DNA of 64,000 bases from Foetidibacter luteolus (GCF_009650435.1 NZ_VVIP01000022.1:1-64000), one strand, 5' to 3'. Shown: positions 17,752-26,456, counted from the first letter of the stretch. Notes: generated by a model not told the origin, from the letters alone. Numbers and translations are program-made.

Positions 17752-18030
17752 TACCAGCAGCGGATTTTTCATGGCATCGCCTGTTGCGTCGCAAGCACTT
17801 CATCGTCCGGTACATTGGGCTACTTTTCAGACCCGGGTAGACTGGTACGTGGAGACACGTACCAGGGGAAATATCGAACAAGGAACAAGGAATAATGAAT
17901 GACTAAGGAAAGGCAATTTGCAATTCACAATTACCCGGGAAACGGGAATGGAACCGGGAATTTTAAATGACAAAGCCAACAACATTGAACATTGAATAAA
18001 AAAACATTAAACCGGTAAAACCTGCCGCAC
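17752..18030 (+). repeat. RepA element, copy 5: left end, hairpin and heptads
   Basis: Starts GATACCAGC, continues with TTTCATGGCATCG, the core TTGCGTCGCA, CAGACCCGGGTAG and a perfect hairpin at 17842-17865. Heptads run from 17872 (TATCGAA, CAAGGAA, CAAGGAA, TAATGAA) and again from 17914 (CAATTTG, CAATTCA, CAATTAC, CCGGGAA, ACGGGAA). It ends AAACCTGCCGCA, 10 bases short of the aspartic protease stop. Confidence 0.85.
17842..17865. other. RepA hairpin, version 2 (compensated arms)
   Basis: Ten-base-pair stem CTGGTACGTG/CACGTACCAG with a GAGA loop. Compared with the copy at 43990-44013, a G-C pair is replaced by A-T, which preserves the pairing. Confidence 0.85.
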
Positions 18031-18040
18031 TGTGGGGTAA

Positions 18041-18460
18041 CTACTTCAGTTTCATTTGTGCAAAGTACGGATGGTCCGGATGAACTATTAGTTCCTGCCG
18101 CAGAGGATGAATCAGAACATCCATATCTTCCAATGGAATGGCTCCAAGTAAGGGTTCGGCGTCCCCGGGCAACACTATAGCTCGGCAGGTTGTTTCACGG
18201 TTCTTGAAACGAAGTTCCACCGGGCCAACCACATCACATTCTACAATATGCCCGTTGGCAAGCTGGGCCTTACGCTTTTCAATAACGGTAAATTGAAGTT
18301 GCTCCTGGATATTTTCATTTATTGCAAGCATAATAGAACCTGTATCAACCAGCATGTTTACCCACATGCGTTTTACTTCGTCCTTATCCATATAACCCCG
18401 GCGAACCATCTCCAGGTCTCCACCGTTAATCAACTCAATATCTGCATAAACTAAACCCAT
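18041..18460 (-). CDS. Small clan AA aspartic (retropepsin-like) protease
   Basis: A 139-residue single-domain protein with the aspartic protease signature WVNMLVDTGSIMLAI (catalytic DTGS near residue 38), the psi-loop type segment ANGHIVECDVVGPVEL and the downstream hydrophobic-hydrophobic-Gly motif PLLGAIPLEDMDVLI. This matches the small retropepsin-like bacterial proteins of unknown role, which would act as homodimers. There is no transmembrane segment. The gene is enclosed by two RepA segments, with direct copies of hairpin-heptad sequence on both sides, so it may have been captured by the repeat element. Confidence 0.85.
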   Translation of the reverse strand: MGLVYADIELINGGDLEMVRRGYMDKDEVKRMWVNMLVDTGSIMLAINENIQEQLQFTVIEKRKAQLANGHIVECDVVGPVELRFKNRETTCRAIVLPGDAEPLLGAIPLEDMDVLIHPLRQELIVHPDHPYFAQMKLK

Positions 18461-18540
18461 ACTTACAATTGTTTTTTCGAATGTACAATTCTTACTAAAG
18501 CTAACGGATATTATTTTACAGTTTTTCTGGTGTTTTTATC

Positions 18541-18751
18541 CTGTAGGCTTGTATGTAGGCACGCACCACGGGAACACAAAATATCGAACGAGGGGCAAGG
18601 AATGATGAATGAAGAAGCCAACAACCTTGAACCCTGAACAAAAGAACATTAAACCGGTAAAACCTGCCGCACAATGCTGCGCAGCGAATCCAACCGTACA
18701 CGAGTGCGACGCAACGATGCCTCATAGCAGTTCCTCCTGCCGGGCCCATAA
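18541..18751 (-). repeat. RepA element, copy 6: right end with heptads
   Basis: On the plus strand: decayed hairpin (CACGCACCA arm intact), heptads from 18582 (TATCGAA, then CAAGGAA, TGATGAA, TGAAGAA), AAACCTGCCGCACAATG, GCGCAGCGAATCCAAC, the inverted core GAGTGCGACGCAA and CCTGCCGGGCCCATAAAAA. With copy 5 it brackets the aspartic protease gene. Confidence 0.8.
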
Positions 18752-18873
18752 AAATTACTATTTAAGCCCGCTGCTGCCGTAAATTTCTTCACAGGGCTGT
18801 AATAGTATTCAAAAAAATAATGCAGCTTTACGCCCGTTGCCAATTAACCCCATATACAAAGCCAATCTTTTAC

Positions 18874-20127
18874 ATGACACCTAAAAAATATACCCTTACC
18901 AGCCTGGTTGTCTGGGTAGCCGCACTGGGCTATTTTGTTGACATTTTTGACCTGCTGCTGTTTGGCATGATACGTACGGCCAGCCTTAAAGACATTGGTA
19001 TTACCGCCAAGGAAGATATTGAACGTATCGGCCTGATGCTGGATAACTGGCAGATGATCGGCATGCTGGCAGGCGGTATTTTCTGGGGCATACTGGGCGA
19101 TAAAAAAGGGAGGCTGTCTGTATTGTTTGGATCTATTCTTACTTATTCAGTAGCCAATATTGGCAATGGTTTTGTACACGATGTGCCATTGTATGCCATA
19201 CTGCGTTTTGCGGCGGGTTTTGGCCTTGCGGGTGAGTTAGGCGCCGGCGTTACACTGGTAAACGAACTGCTGGATAAAGAGAAACGTGGCATAGGTACTG
19301 CACTGGTTGCCGGCACGGGTATACTGGGCGCTGTAGCTGGTGGCTTTATGGTTAAATGGATTGGCGTTAGTGAATGGCGCACCTGTTATTTTATTGGCGG
19401 CGGCATGGGGCTGGCGTTGCTGCTGATGCGTATCGGCATTATGGAGTCGGGTATGTTTGAATCCATTAAACATTCCAGCGTATCAAAGGGCAACCTGAAA
19501 GTGATATTCAGAAAAAAAGAAAAATGGGTAAAATACCTGGGTGTGATATTGGTGGCTGTTCCTTTGTGGTATGTGGTGCAATTGTATGCTAAATACTCGC
19601 CGGAACTGGCTGAAGCGATGGGGCTTAAATTTTCTGATACGGAAATAAAAACGGTACCGGTAAATACCATCATGCTCACCTATTTTGGTTTAACCCTGGG
19701 CGACTTTGCCTGCGGGCTTATATCTCAGAAGTTGAGGAGCAGAAAGAAAGCGATATGGTTGTTTATGATTGCATCCATCATCACCATTTTCCTGTTCTTT
19801 ATATTCGGCCCGCAAAGCACCACTTTGTTTTACAGCGGAATTTTTGTGCTCGGGTTTATGGTAGGCTACTGGGCCGTATTTATGAGCGTGGCAGCGGAAA
19901 GTTTTGGCACCAACATACGCTCCACCGTTACCAATACGGCGCCCAACTTTGTAAGGGGCACCGTGGTGCTTATAAATCTGTTGTACGAATACTTTAAATA
20001 CCAACTGCATTTTAATTCCGTTAAAGCCAATATAGCCGTTGGGGTACTGGTGTTTGCCGCGGCCATTTGGGCACTTACCCGGCTGGAAGAAACCTTTGGC
20101 AAAGACCTTGATTATATTGAAGAGTAA
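18874..20127 (+). CDS. Major facilitator superfamily transporter
   Basis: A 417-residue protein with about 12 transmembrane helices. I chose the ATG at 18874 (MTPKKYTLTSLVVW); an upstream ATG at 18820 would add 18 residues without hydrophobic character. The MFS signature between helices 2 and 3 is present as GGIFWGILGDKKGRLSVLFG, and helices 4-5 carry FAAGFGLAGELGAGVTLVNE, typical of sugar-phosphate or organic-acid porters. The substrate is not determined. The gene ends 8 bases before the GT9 glycosyltransferase and is likely cotranscribed with it. Confidence 0.9.
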   Translation: MTPKKYTLTSLVVWVAALGYFVDIFDLLLFGMIRTASLKDIGITAKEDIERIGLMLDNWQMIGMLAGGIFWGILGDKKGRLSVLFGSILTYSVANIGNGFVHDVPLYAILRFAAGFGLAGELGAGVTLVNELLDKEKRGIGTALVAGTGILGAVAGGFMVKWIGVSEWRTCYFIGGGMGLALLLMRIGIMESGMFESIKHSSVSKGNLKVIFRKKEKWVKYLGVILVAVPLWYVVQLYAKYSPELAEAMGLKFSDTEIKTVPVNTIMLTYFGLTLGDFACGLISQKLRSRKKAIWLFMIASIITIFLFFIFGPQSTTLFYSGIFVLGFMVGYWAVFMSVAAESFGTNIRSTVTNTAPNFVRGTVVLINLLYEYFKYQLHFNSVKANIAVGVLVFAAAIWALTRLEETFGKDLDYIEE

Positions 20128-20135
20128 ACTTTTTC

Positions 20136-21131
20136 ATGAAATTTCTGATCATACGTTTTTCATCTATCGGAGATATTGTACTTACCACGCCGGTTATCCG
20201 TTGTTTAAAGCAGCAGGTAGCAGATGCCGAAGTACATTATCTTACGAAAAAGAGTTTCGGCGGCATTCTAAGCAGCAACCCTTATATTGACAAAGTGCAC
20301 CTGCTGGCAGAAGACTGGAACAACATGATCGGCGAACTTACAAATGAGCAGTTTGATTACATAATTGACCTGCACCATAACCTGCGCACTTCAAGGGTTA
20401 AAAAAGCGCTGAAAGTTAAAAGCTATTCGTTCAACAAGCTCAATATGGAGAAGTGGTTGCTCACGGCTTTGAAAATAGACTTGCTGCCCCATGTACATAT
20501 TGTTGACCGTTACCTTGACACCCTGAAAGACTTTGGCGTGATTAACGATGGCCGTGGCCTTGATTATTTTATTCCGCAACAGGATGTTGTTCCGCCAGAC
20601 CATTTACCCACCAGCCACCAGCTTGGGTTTATCGGCATTGTTACAGGCGCTGCACTGGCTACCAAAAAATTACCGGTTGAAAAATTGAAGCAGCTCTGCA
20701 CTTTAATTAAGCATCCCATTATTCTCTTAGGCGGGCCTGAAGACAGTGCCGATGCTGAACAAATAGCGGCCGTTGATAACGTTAAAATCTACAATGCCTG
20801 TGGTAAGTTTAACCTGAATGAAAGCGCCGACCTTGTGCGCAAAGCAAAGCTTATTATCACCCACGATACCGGATTAATGCATATAGCGGCCGCCTTTAAA
20901 AAGCCTGTTATTTCTATCTGGGGCAATACAATACCAGGGTTTGGCATGGATGCCTACTTTGGTACCTACGAAGTACAAAATACAAAGCACGAAGTGAAGA
21001 ATCTTTATTGCAGGCCTTGTAGTAAAATAGGTTACCGGCGTTGCCCCCAGGGCCACTTTTTGTGTATGCAAAAGCAAGATATACCGGCTATAGCAGCAGA
21101 GGCTATGCAGTTATTGTCGAAAAAAAGTTAG
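20136..21131 (+). CDS. Glycosyltransferase family 9 (heptosyltransferase-like)
   Basis: A 331-residue GT-B enzyme. The N-terminus FLIIRFSSIGDIVLTTPVIR is the family signature, and the C-terminal half contains ILLGGPEDSADAEQIA, FNLNESADLVRKAKLIITHD and TGLMHIAAAFKKPVISIWGN, which bind the nucleotide-sugar. Homologues add heptose or other sugars to lipopolysaccharide inner core on the cytoplasmic face. A Cys-rich tail (NLYCRPCSKIGYRRCPQGHF) is typical of Bacteroidota members. Bases 20964-20998 form a five-unit heptad tract inside the coding frame (encoding TYEVQNTKHEVK), so repeat-like sequence is tolerated in the protein. Confidence 0.9.
   Translation: MKFLIIRFSSIGDIVLTTPVIRCLKQQVADAEVHYLTKKSFGGILSSNPYIDKVHLLAEDWNNMIGELTNEQFDYIIDLHHNLRTSRVKKALKVKSYSFNKLNMEKWLLTALKIDLLPHVHIVDRYLDTLKDFGVINDGRGLDYFIPQQDVVPPDHLPTSHQLGFIGIVTGAALATKKLPVEKLKQLCTLIKHPIILLGGPEDSADAEQIAAVDNVKIYNACGKFNLNESADLVRKAKLIITHDTGLMHIAAAFKKPVISIWGNTIPGFGMDAYFGTYEVQNTKHEVKNLYCRPCSKIGYRRCPQGHFLCMQKQDIPAIAAEAMQLLSKKS
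20964..20998. repeat. Heptad tract inside a coding sequence, consensus AARTACR
   Basis: Five phased units (ACCTACG, AAGTACA, AAATACA, AAGCACG, AAGTGAA) lie in the GT9 gene. Three units equal 21 bases, so gain or loss of three keeps the frame. Confidence 0.65.
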
Positions 21132-21146
21132 CCGGTTAAGTTATAC

Positions 21147-21494
21147 TTACTCTGTGGCCACTCCGTAGTATACAAATCTCAATTTTTCTGTGCCTATAGC
21201 TACAAGGTTATGCGGTTTACCGGCAGGAATGCGAAGAAAAACGCCTTCTTTTAAAGGATAGTTCACGCCGTCAATTGTGTATATACCTTCACCCGATAAA
21301 AAATAAAAGCACTCTTCCATGGTTTTGTGAATATGCTCTTCGCATTCTTCGCCGGGCATAAATTCACCTACAGCAAACTGTGTAATTTTTGTAGCAGTAT
21401 CTTCATTGGCAAGGAACACGAATTTTTTACCCTGGTTATGTGCCGTAGCAACAGGTGGTATATCAGAAATGCTTTTGAAGATTTTCTCTTCCAT
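21147..21494 (-). CDS. Cupin domain protein
   Basis: A 115-residue single-domain cupin. Motif 1 reads GEECEEHIHKTMEECFYFLSGEG with the metal-binding His/His/Glu set, and motif 2 reads RIPAGKPHNLVAIG. It is a small cytosolic beta-barrel that may bind a metal and a small ligand or isomerise a sugar; the substrate is not evident. It is convergent with the GT9 gene, leaving only 15 bases between stops. Confidence 0.88.
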   Translation of the reverse strand: MEEKIFKSISDIPPVATAHNQGKKFVFLANEDTATKITQFAVGEFMPGEECEEHIHKTMEECFYFLSGEGIYTIDGVNYPLKEGVFLRIPAGKPHNLVAIGTEKLRFVYYGVATE

Positions 21495-21523
21495 CCTAAG
21501 ATTTTTAAAAAGAAAATATTTTG

Positions 21524-21610
21524 GGTACCGGCAGTAGTTTTCTATGGCGGCCTGGTTGTGTCACTCACTTGTACGTCCGGTTCTTTGGGCGGCTTTTCAG
21601 CCCGGGTAGA
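21524..21610 (+). repeat. RepA element, copy 7 (hybrid core)
   Basis: GTACCGGCAG, then CTATGGCGGCC, the variant core TTGTGTCACTCACTTGTAC, followed by left-type GGTTCTTTGGGCGGC and CAGCCCGGGTAG. It combines a right-type core with a left-type flank. Confidence 0.75.
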
Positions 21611-21620
21611 TTATTACAAA

Positions 21621-21648
21621 ACGGGCAACAGTTGCAACTGTTGCCCGT
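21621..21648 (-). terminator. Perfect 28-base palindrome, terminator of the epimerase gene
   Basis: The arms ACGGGCAACAGTTG and CAACTGTTGCCCGT are fully complementary. On the minus strand the stem is followed by TTTTG, 36 bases after the stop of the gene ending at 21684. Confidence 0.8.
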
Positions 21649-21683
21649 TATTATTGTAAGCTATACAAAAGGCTTGTGCCATT

Positions 21684-22664
21684 TTAAACGGCTGCCACTT
21701 CTTTATTGGCTTCCACTTGTTTATTAATCCATTGAAAGGTTTTTTCCAGGCCAACTTTCAGCGGTATAGAAGGCGCCCAGCCCAGCTTTTCTTTAATAAG
21801 CGCATTGTCAGAATTCCTGCCCCTTACACCTGTGGGGCCGGGTATATTTTTGATGTTAGCTGGTTTGCCGGCAATTTCAAATACCATTTCGGCCAGTTGG
21901 TTAATCGTAACCATTTCTTCTGAGCCAATATTAACCGGCCCGATGAAATCAGAGTCCATTAACCTTCTAACAGCTTCCAGGCACTCATCCACATACAGGA
22001 AAGATCGGGTTTGCTTGCCATCTCCCCAAACTTCAATACCGCCGCCTGGCTCAATTTCAGAAATTTTCCGGCACATAGCAGCGGGAGCTTTTTCTTTTCC
22101 GCCCCTCCAGGTTCCCAAAGGCCCAAAAATGTTGTGGAAACGGGCTACCCTTACATTAAGGCCGTAGTTTCTGTGGTAAGCAAAGAATAGGCGCTCGCTA
22201 AAGAGCTTTTCCCAGCCGTATTCGCTGTCCGGTGCAGCCGGGTAAGCAGATTCTTCGGAGCATTTTGGGTTATCGGGGTCTTCCTGGTTGTAAGCCGGGT
22301 ACATACAGGCTGAAGAAGAATAGAATATTTTTTTAACCCCAACCTTGGTAGCCTGGGCAGCCACATTAAGGTTGATGGTAGCGGAATTATGCATTACATT
22401 GGCATCGTTGTCGCCGGTGAAAATGTAACCTGCGCCGCCCATATCGGCAGCCAGTTGGTACACTTCGTCAAAAGGTTGGTCCAGCACGCTGGCCACCACA
22501 ACAGGATCAGTTAAATCTCCCAGTATAAATTCATCGGCCGGCAAGTTGCTGTACTCGTGGCTTTTAACATCTACGCCACGAACCCAGAAGCCTTCGCCTT
22601 TTAATCTTTTAACAAGATGGCCACCGATGAATCCGCCGGCGCCACATACAAGCGCTTTTTTCAT
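21684..22664 (-). CDS. GDP-mannose 3,5-epimerase-like SDR
   Basis: A 326-residue extended short-chain dehydrogenase. NAD binding is at VCGAGGFIGGHLVKRLK. The active site includes SSSACMYP with Y-x-x-x-K later as SEYGWEKLFSE. The segment AADMGGAGYIF, then RFHNIFGPLGTWRGGKEKAP, GDGKQTRSFLYVDEC, PVNIGSEEMVTI and PGPTGVRGRNSDN closely follow plant GDP-mannose 3,5-epimerase as I remember it. That enzyme makes GDP-L-galactose or GDP-L-gulose. Here it probably supplies an activated sugar for a surface polysaccharide, which fits the O-antigen-ligase-like gene and GT9 gene nearby. Confidence 0.85.
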   Translation of the reverse strand: MKKALVCGAGGFIGGHLVKRLKGEGFWVRGVDVKSHEYSNLPADEFILGDLTDPVVVASVLDQPFDEVYQLAADMGGAGYIFTGDNDANVMHNSATINLNVAAQATKVGVKKIFYSSSACMYPAYNQEDPDNPKCSEESAYPAAPDSEYGWEKLFSERLFFAYHRNYGLNVRVARFHNIFGPLGTWRGGKEKAPAAMCRKISEIEPGGGIEVWGDGKQTRSFLYVDECLEAVRRLMDSDFIGPVNIGSEEMVTINQLAEMVFEIAGKPANIKNIPGPTGVRGRNSDNALIKEKLGWAPSIPLKVGLEKTFQWINKQVEANKEVAAV

Positions 22665-23185
22665 TTTTGTTGTTTTATGTTAGGTTAAATATAGAAAGAT
22701 TTTAATTGGGGGCAGGTACCTATCAACTGTTGCACACACACATTTTCCCGGCCCCGGTTCTTGAAGAATTCGGAAATTGATGACATTTCAAATTTTGACG
22801 GGATGAAATCCTTCAACCTTGTTAGCATGGGTTGAAGCCGCGCTGAGTAGCATAAAATATGCGGGATAAAGTTTTAAGGTTTCAGGTTGTTTACTTTTCC
22901 GCTTTATGTACTTAACCGATCCACATCGTTTTGATATTGGATTATACGGGTAATGAAAGTTCCTTTTTACGAAGAACAGCTAAGAAAGGCTAAAAATAAG
23001 AAGTTTTTCGATACAGCCGCAATTTGAGGAAAAGGATTTTTGAGCGGGAAGATTAAATAAGGTTTAAATCAAGCGGATTTATACTTTTCGGCATCTTATA
23101 TAATCGCTAATTATATTTGTTTTCTGAAAATTCAGCATATAATTTGTTCTTTTAACTGCTGATAAGCAAAGATTAATTATACATT
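22665..23185. other. 521-base intergenic region between divergent genes
   Basis: Holds the promoters of the epimerase gene (minus) and the GH10 gene (plus). A 24-codon ORF from 22953 has no support. I see no RepA or RepB copy and no strong hairpin. The final 100 bases are AT-rich and contain a TATATTTG box. Confidence 0.5.
23112..23119 (+). promoter_or_regulatory. Candidate -7 box for the GH10 gene
   Basis: TATATTTG fits TAnnTTTG, 66 bases before the ATG. A TTTTCG at 23085-23090 might be a weak -33 element at 21 bases. Confidence 0.45.
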
Positions 23186-24460
23186 ATGAAAAAAGTATTG
23201 ATAGTGGGACTGTTTGCCTCTGCATCCGCTGCCGCGGCTTATATTGGCTTGAAGAAAAACAATACCAGCCCCATACCCGAACCAATGGCCATACAAGCCT
23301 CAAACGCTGCAACTACTGCCGCCGGAACGGAAAATGACACCTTGCCACTAAATGACACCATCAGTAGCCCTAAACAAAAAACCAATGAGGATAAAGATGC
23401 CGCAACGGATAAAAAGACAATACTGGGTGCAGGCAGGAAACCGCAGGGTAATAAAACGCTCAGGGAAGCTTATAGCGATTACTTTCCCATAGGCGCCGCG
23501 GTAAATCCCGAATACGACCTTGCTAATTCAGCTTCCGCGGATTTTATAAAAACACAATTTTCAAGCCTTACAGCACGTATGGCTATGCAGCCAATGCGCA
23601 TCCAGCCCAAGGAAGGTGTTTTTAACTGGAAATTGGGAGACCAGGTGGTAAACTTTGCCCAACAGAACAATATGAAAGTACGTGGGCATTGCCTGGTTTA
23701 TTACCTTGATAAGCACATGCCGGCATGGTTTTATGTGGATGAAAACAAAAACCTTGTATCCCGGGATGTATTGCTGCAGAGAATGAAAACGCATATTACA
23801 CAAACTATGCAGCACTTTAAAGGCAAAGTGTACTGCTGGGATGTGGTAAATGAAGCTATATCGCGTAAACCAGGTGAATTTTTCAGGCCGGAGGGCGACC
23901 TGTTTTATAAAATAATTGGCGAAGATTACGTGGAAAAGGCTTTCCAGTTTGCACATGAGGCAGACCCCACAGCCAAACTCTTCTATAACGACCAGTTTGA
24001 TTCTGAAGAACACAGGGATAATGTTTTTAAATTTCTGAAAAAGCTAAAGCAAAAAGGTGTGCCTATTGATGGCATAGGCATTCAGTCTCACCTGGGTATT
24101 GACGGTGTTGAAGCAGCGGAATTGCAAAAGAACATTGACCTGTTCAGTTCAATTGGCCTGGAATTACAAATTACAGAACTGGACATGTCTATATATAAAA
24201 GGCCTTTCAGGGGCATTAAAAGCCTTACCAAAGAAGATTACACCCCGGATATTGAAAACAAACAATCCAAAAATTATAAAAGCATTTTTGATATCTGCCG
24301 CAAAAACAAGGGAAAAGTAACGGGAATAACATTCTGGGGTTACGCAGATGTTGACGGGTATGGATCCATGTCGCAAAAAATGGGGCTTAAAAATTATCCC
24401 TTCCTTTTTGATAAAGGTTTCAAACCTAAAAAGGCATTTTACGAGGTAACAAAATTCTAA
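23186..24460 (+). CDS. GH10 family glycoside hydrolase (xylanase-like), membrane-anchored
   Basis: A 424-residue protein. An N-terminal hydrophobic segment (VLIVGLFASASAAAAYIGL) is followed by a linker of about 70 residues rich in Thr, Asn, Asp and Lys, then a GH10 barrel. Catalytic residues are visible: the acid/base E223 in YCWDVVNEA and the nucleophile E331 in LQITELDMS. Subsite residues differ from typical xylanases: GHCLVYY instead of GHTLVWH, and FYNDQFDSE instead of YNDYN. The substrate may therefore not be plain xylan. The neighbours on both sides are polysaccharide-synthesis genes, so processing of a self-made exopolysaccharide is possible. Confidence 0.9.
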   Translation: MKKVLIVGLFASASAAAAYIGLKKNNTSPIPEPMAIQASNAATTAAGTENDTLPLNDTISSPKQKTNEDKDAATDKKTILGAGRKPQGNKTLREAYSDYFPIGAAVNPEYDLANSASADFIKTQFSSLTARMAMQPMRIQPKEGVFNWKLGDQVVNFAQQNNMKVRGHCLVYYLDKHMPAWFYVDENKNLVSRDVLLQRMKTHITQTMQHFKGKVYCWDVVNEAISRKPGEFFRPEGDLFYKIIGEDYVEKAFQFAHEADPTAKLFYNDQFDSEEHRDNVFKFLKKLKQKGVPIDGIGIQSHLGIDGVEAAELQKNIDLFSSIGLELQITELDMSIYKRPFRGIKSLTKEDYTPDIENKQSKNYKSIFDICRKNKGKVTGITFWGYADVDGYGSMSQKMGLKNYPFLFDKGFKPKKAFYEVTKF

Positions 24461-24465
24461 GGCTA

Positions 24466-25704
24466 TTAAGCAGAAAAATTTGGCCTGAGGGGTTGTTTCA
24501 ATTTTTGTAATGGAACAACCTCTTTTTTATTCGCATTAACTGGCGCCAGTGCCGCTTTTTTTGACCAGCCGATGGCTATAAAGATCAAAGCAACATAAGC
24601 AAAACTGGAAAGGGATATTTGCTCGGTTATGCCATTGGTAAGGTAGCTTATGGTGAGGTAAAAAGCAATTTCATTCCAGGTATTGGTTTGCAAAGGGGCT
24701 GTTTTTGTAATCCTGTAGTTCCTTAAAAGGTAATAAAAAATAAACCAGTAATACACTATCGCCGCAACAATACCCACTGCCATTGCCTGTCCGAGGTATT
24801 CGTTATGCGTTGACCTGCCGATTTTTTCCAGAAGAAAATAGTGCCCATTGCCCCAAAAATTCTTAAATGTGTACATAATAGCTGTTGGCCAGTAAATTTC
24901 ATACCTGGTACCAAGGCCATAATCCGAATTCTCGGCAAACAGTTCACCAAGCCGTTCTGACTGAAATTGGAAAACGTTACCCAATGAACTTACAATAATG
25001 AATATAACAGGCAAAACCAATATAGGCAGAAGAATAAGCCGCTTCAACTTTCTTTTAACCGCAACGTAATCAATCAAAATAATGAGGATGGTGCAGCCGA
25101 TGGCGCTACGTGTGTTGGATAAGAAAATCATAATCCCTAACAGCACCATGCATAAAAGGTATAATTTTTTTTTGGTACGGTTATACAGGGATTGGGCGAA
25201 AACAAAAGTTGCTACCAGCCACAAAGACATAAGGGTAGGGTTCATAAAGAATATGCTGGGCCTTTCCTCTTTCATGCTTTCGTCTAATTGCCTTTGCTGC
25301 ATAAAAAAGTTATTGGCTAAAGACAATGAGAAACCACCATTGGTATCCCTGAAGAAAATCAGCACGCAATAAACCAGGAAACAGGCCAGGAAAAATTTCA
25401 ACACTTTTAAGTCATTCATTTTAGCACTGCCCATGCAAACCCCCGAATAAACAAGAACAGGAAAAAAAACGCTGGCTACATATTGTCGCAAATCAAGGCC
25501 CAGCGCATAGTAAAGCAATGTGGCATATAAAAAATACAGGTACAACAGTATATCTATTTTTCCAAAACGGGGTTTAACATTCAAAAGAAATGCATATAAG
25601 AAGAACATGCCCACTGCCAGCAGAACTGCAGCGATGAGATTAACAAACAAGGCCGCACACACCACTATAACCGGAAGGTATTGGAATTTACTTATCTTAA
25701 TCAT
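24466..25704 (-). CDS. O-antigen ligase/polymerase-like membrane protein
   Basis: A 412-residue polytopic membrane protein with about 10-12 helices. The segment IFLSNTRSAIGCTILIILI resembles the Wzy_C (O-antigen ligase) core, and a large periplasmic loop follows with GLGTRYEIYWPTAIMYTFKN and GNGHYFLLEKIGRSTHNEYL, where the H-N-x-Y/L motif is typical of WaaL/Wzy ligases. It probably transfers or polymerises polysaccharide on the periplasmic side. It is convergent with the GH10 gene, with 5 bases between stops. Confidence 0.85.
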   Translation of the reverse strand: MIKISKFQYLPVIVVCAALFVNLIAAVLLAVGMFFLYAFLLNVKPRFGKIDILLYLYFLYATLLYYALGLDLRQYVASVFFPVLVYSGVCMGSAKMNDLKVLKFFLACFLVYCVLIFFRDTNGGFSLSLANNFFMQQRQLDESMKEERPSIFFMNPTLMSLWLVATFVFAQSLYNRTKKKLYLLCMVLLGIMIFLSNTRSAIGCTILIILIDYVAVKRKLKRLILLPILVLPVIFIIVSSLGNVFQFQSERLGELFAENSDYGLGTRYEIYWPTAIMYTFKNFWGNGHYFLLEKIGRSTHNEYLGQAMAVGIVAAIVYYWFIFYYLLRNYRITKTAPLQTNTWNEIAFYLTISYLTNGITEQISLSSFAYVALIFIAIGWSKKAALAPVNANKKEVVPLQKLKQPLRPNFSA

Positions 25705-26081
25705 GTGAGGTAATTCTGTTCTTGCTAAGAAAAAGGTTACATGCTTTTAATTCCAGCCTTCTACAAATAACTTAGTCCTAAAAACCCACGCTGGGGATTA
25801 ACTCATTAACGGTAGTGTTACAGGCTGGCAATGGCGAAGATATAGAATAAATAATTATGCATTATTCCTCAATGGTCTTAACTGCCGTAAAATATGAGGC
25901 TACATAACCTATCCGGTAATCAAGACAGGCAAAAAACACCCCCTAAAGTAACTGCCCGTATGATTTCCAGGTCATTATCCTAAACATCATATTATAGCAA
26001 AAAATTACTGCCAAAACAGTGTTTATACATTGTAGTGCTTACAAAAAGAGGCGTGTGCATAACCATCTGATAAAAATTTTA
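25705..26081. other. Intergenic stretch with no recognised gene
   Basis: About 380 bases upstream of the O-antigen-ligase-like gene. I see no conserved ORF, no hairpin of note and no member of the repeat families. RepA and RepB copies follow immediately downstream. Confidence 0.5.
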
Positions 26082-26170
26082 TGATACCAGCTATATATTT
26101 TCATGGGAATCATCGTTGCGTCGCAAGCACTTTATCGTCCGGCTCTTTGGGCGGCTTTTTAGCCCGGATA
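26082..26170 (+). repeat. RepA element, copy 8 (left end)
   Basis: GATACCAGC, TTTTCATGGGAATCATCG, core TTGCGTCGCA, ATCGTCCGGCTCTTTGGGC, then TAGCCCGGATAG. No hairpin follows. Confidence 0.8.
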
Positions 26171-26194
26171 GATGAAACATCCACACGCAATGCC

Positions 26195-26325
26195 AGCCCC
26201 ATAGCAATCCCACGGTTGAATGGCTGCCGGATTGAAGCGTAAACCCCGCTGCCCCCCTGGCCCCCGAAGGGGAATGCAGCGCAGCAGGGCGGCGGAGTTG
26301 CAGCGGAAAGCCGGTACCACAGCTT
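26195..26325 (-). repeat. RepB element, divergent copy
   Basis: On the minus strand it has GGCTTTCCGCT, CAACTCCG and GGGGTTTACGCTTCAATCC, the same order of blocks as the other RepB copies but with many changes. It has caused an ORF extension upstream of the true start of the next gene. Confidence 0.6.
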
Positions 26326-26456
26326 CAATTATGTGTTACAGCTCACAGCCCCAAACAGGCTGTTTGCCGATTTTGCCACGCAGTGGTAAAAGGCGCTTTG
26401 GTACCCTTGTTGTACTTTGGCCGTCTATACAAAACGCCTGGCAGCAAAAAGCCGCC

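Noticed and set aside
18185..18215. A parS-like site (TTTCACGG followed by TTGAAAC)
   Set aside because: It lacks the continuous parS dyad, lies within the aspartic protease gene and is far from parAB. Chance similarity is likely.
22953..23027. A 24-codon ORF (MKVPFYEEQLRKAKNKKFFD)
   Set aside because: Too short, without a promoter or neighbour support; the composition is only weakly protein-like.
26220..26456. N-terminal extension of the PHP-like protein
   Set aside because: The extension is encoded by RepB sequence and has no signal peptide; the ATG at 26457 gives a proper one.
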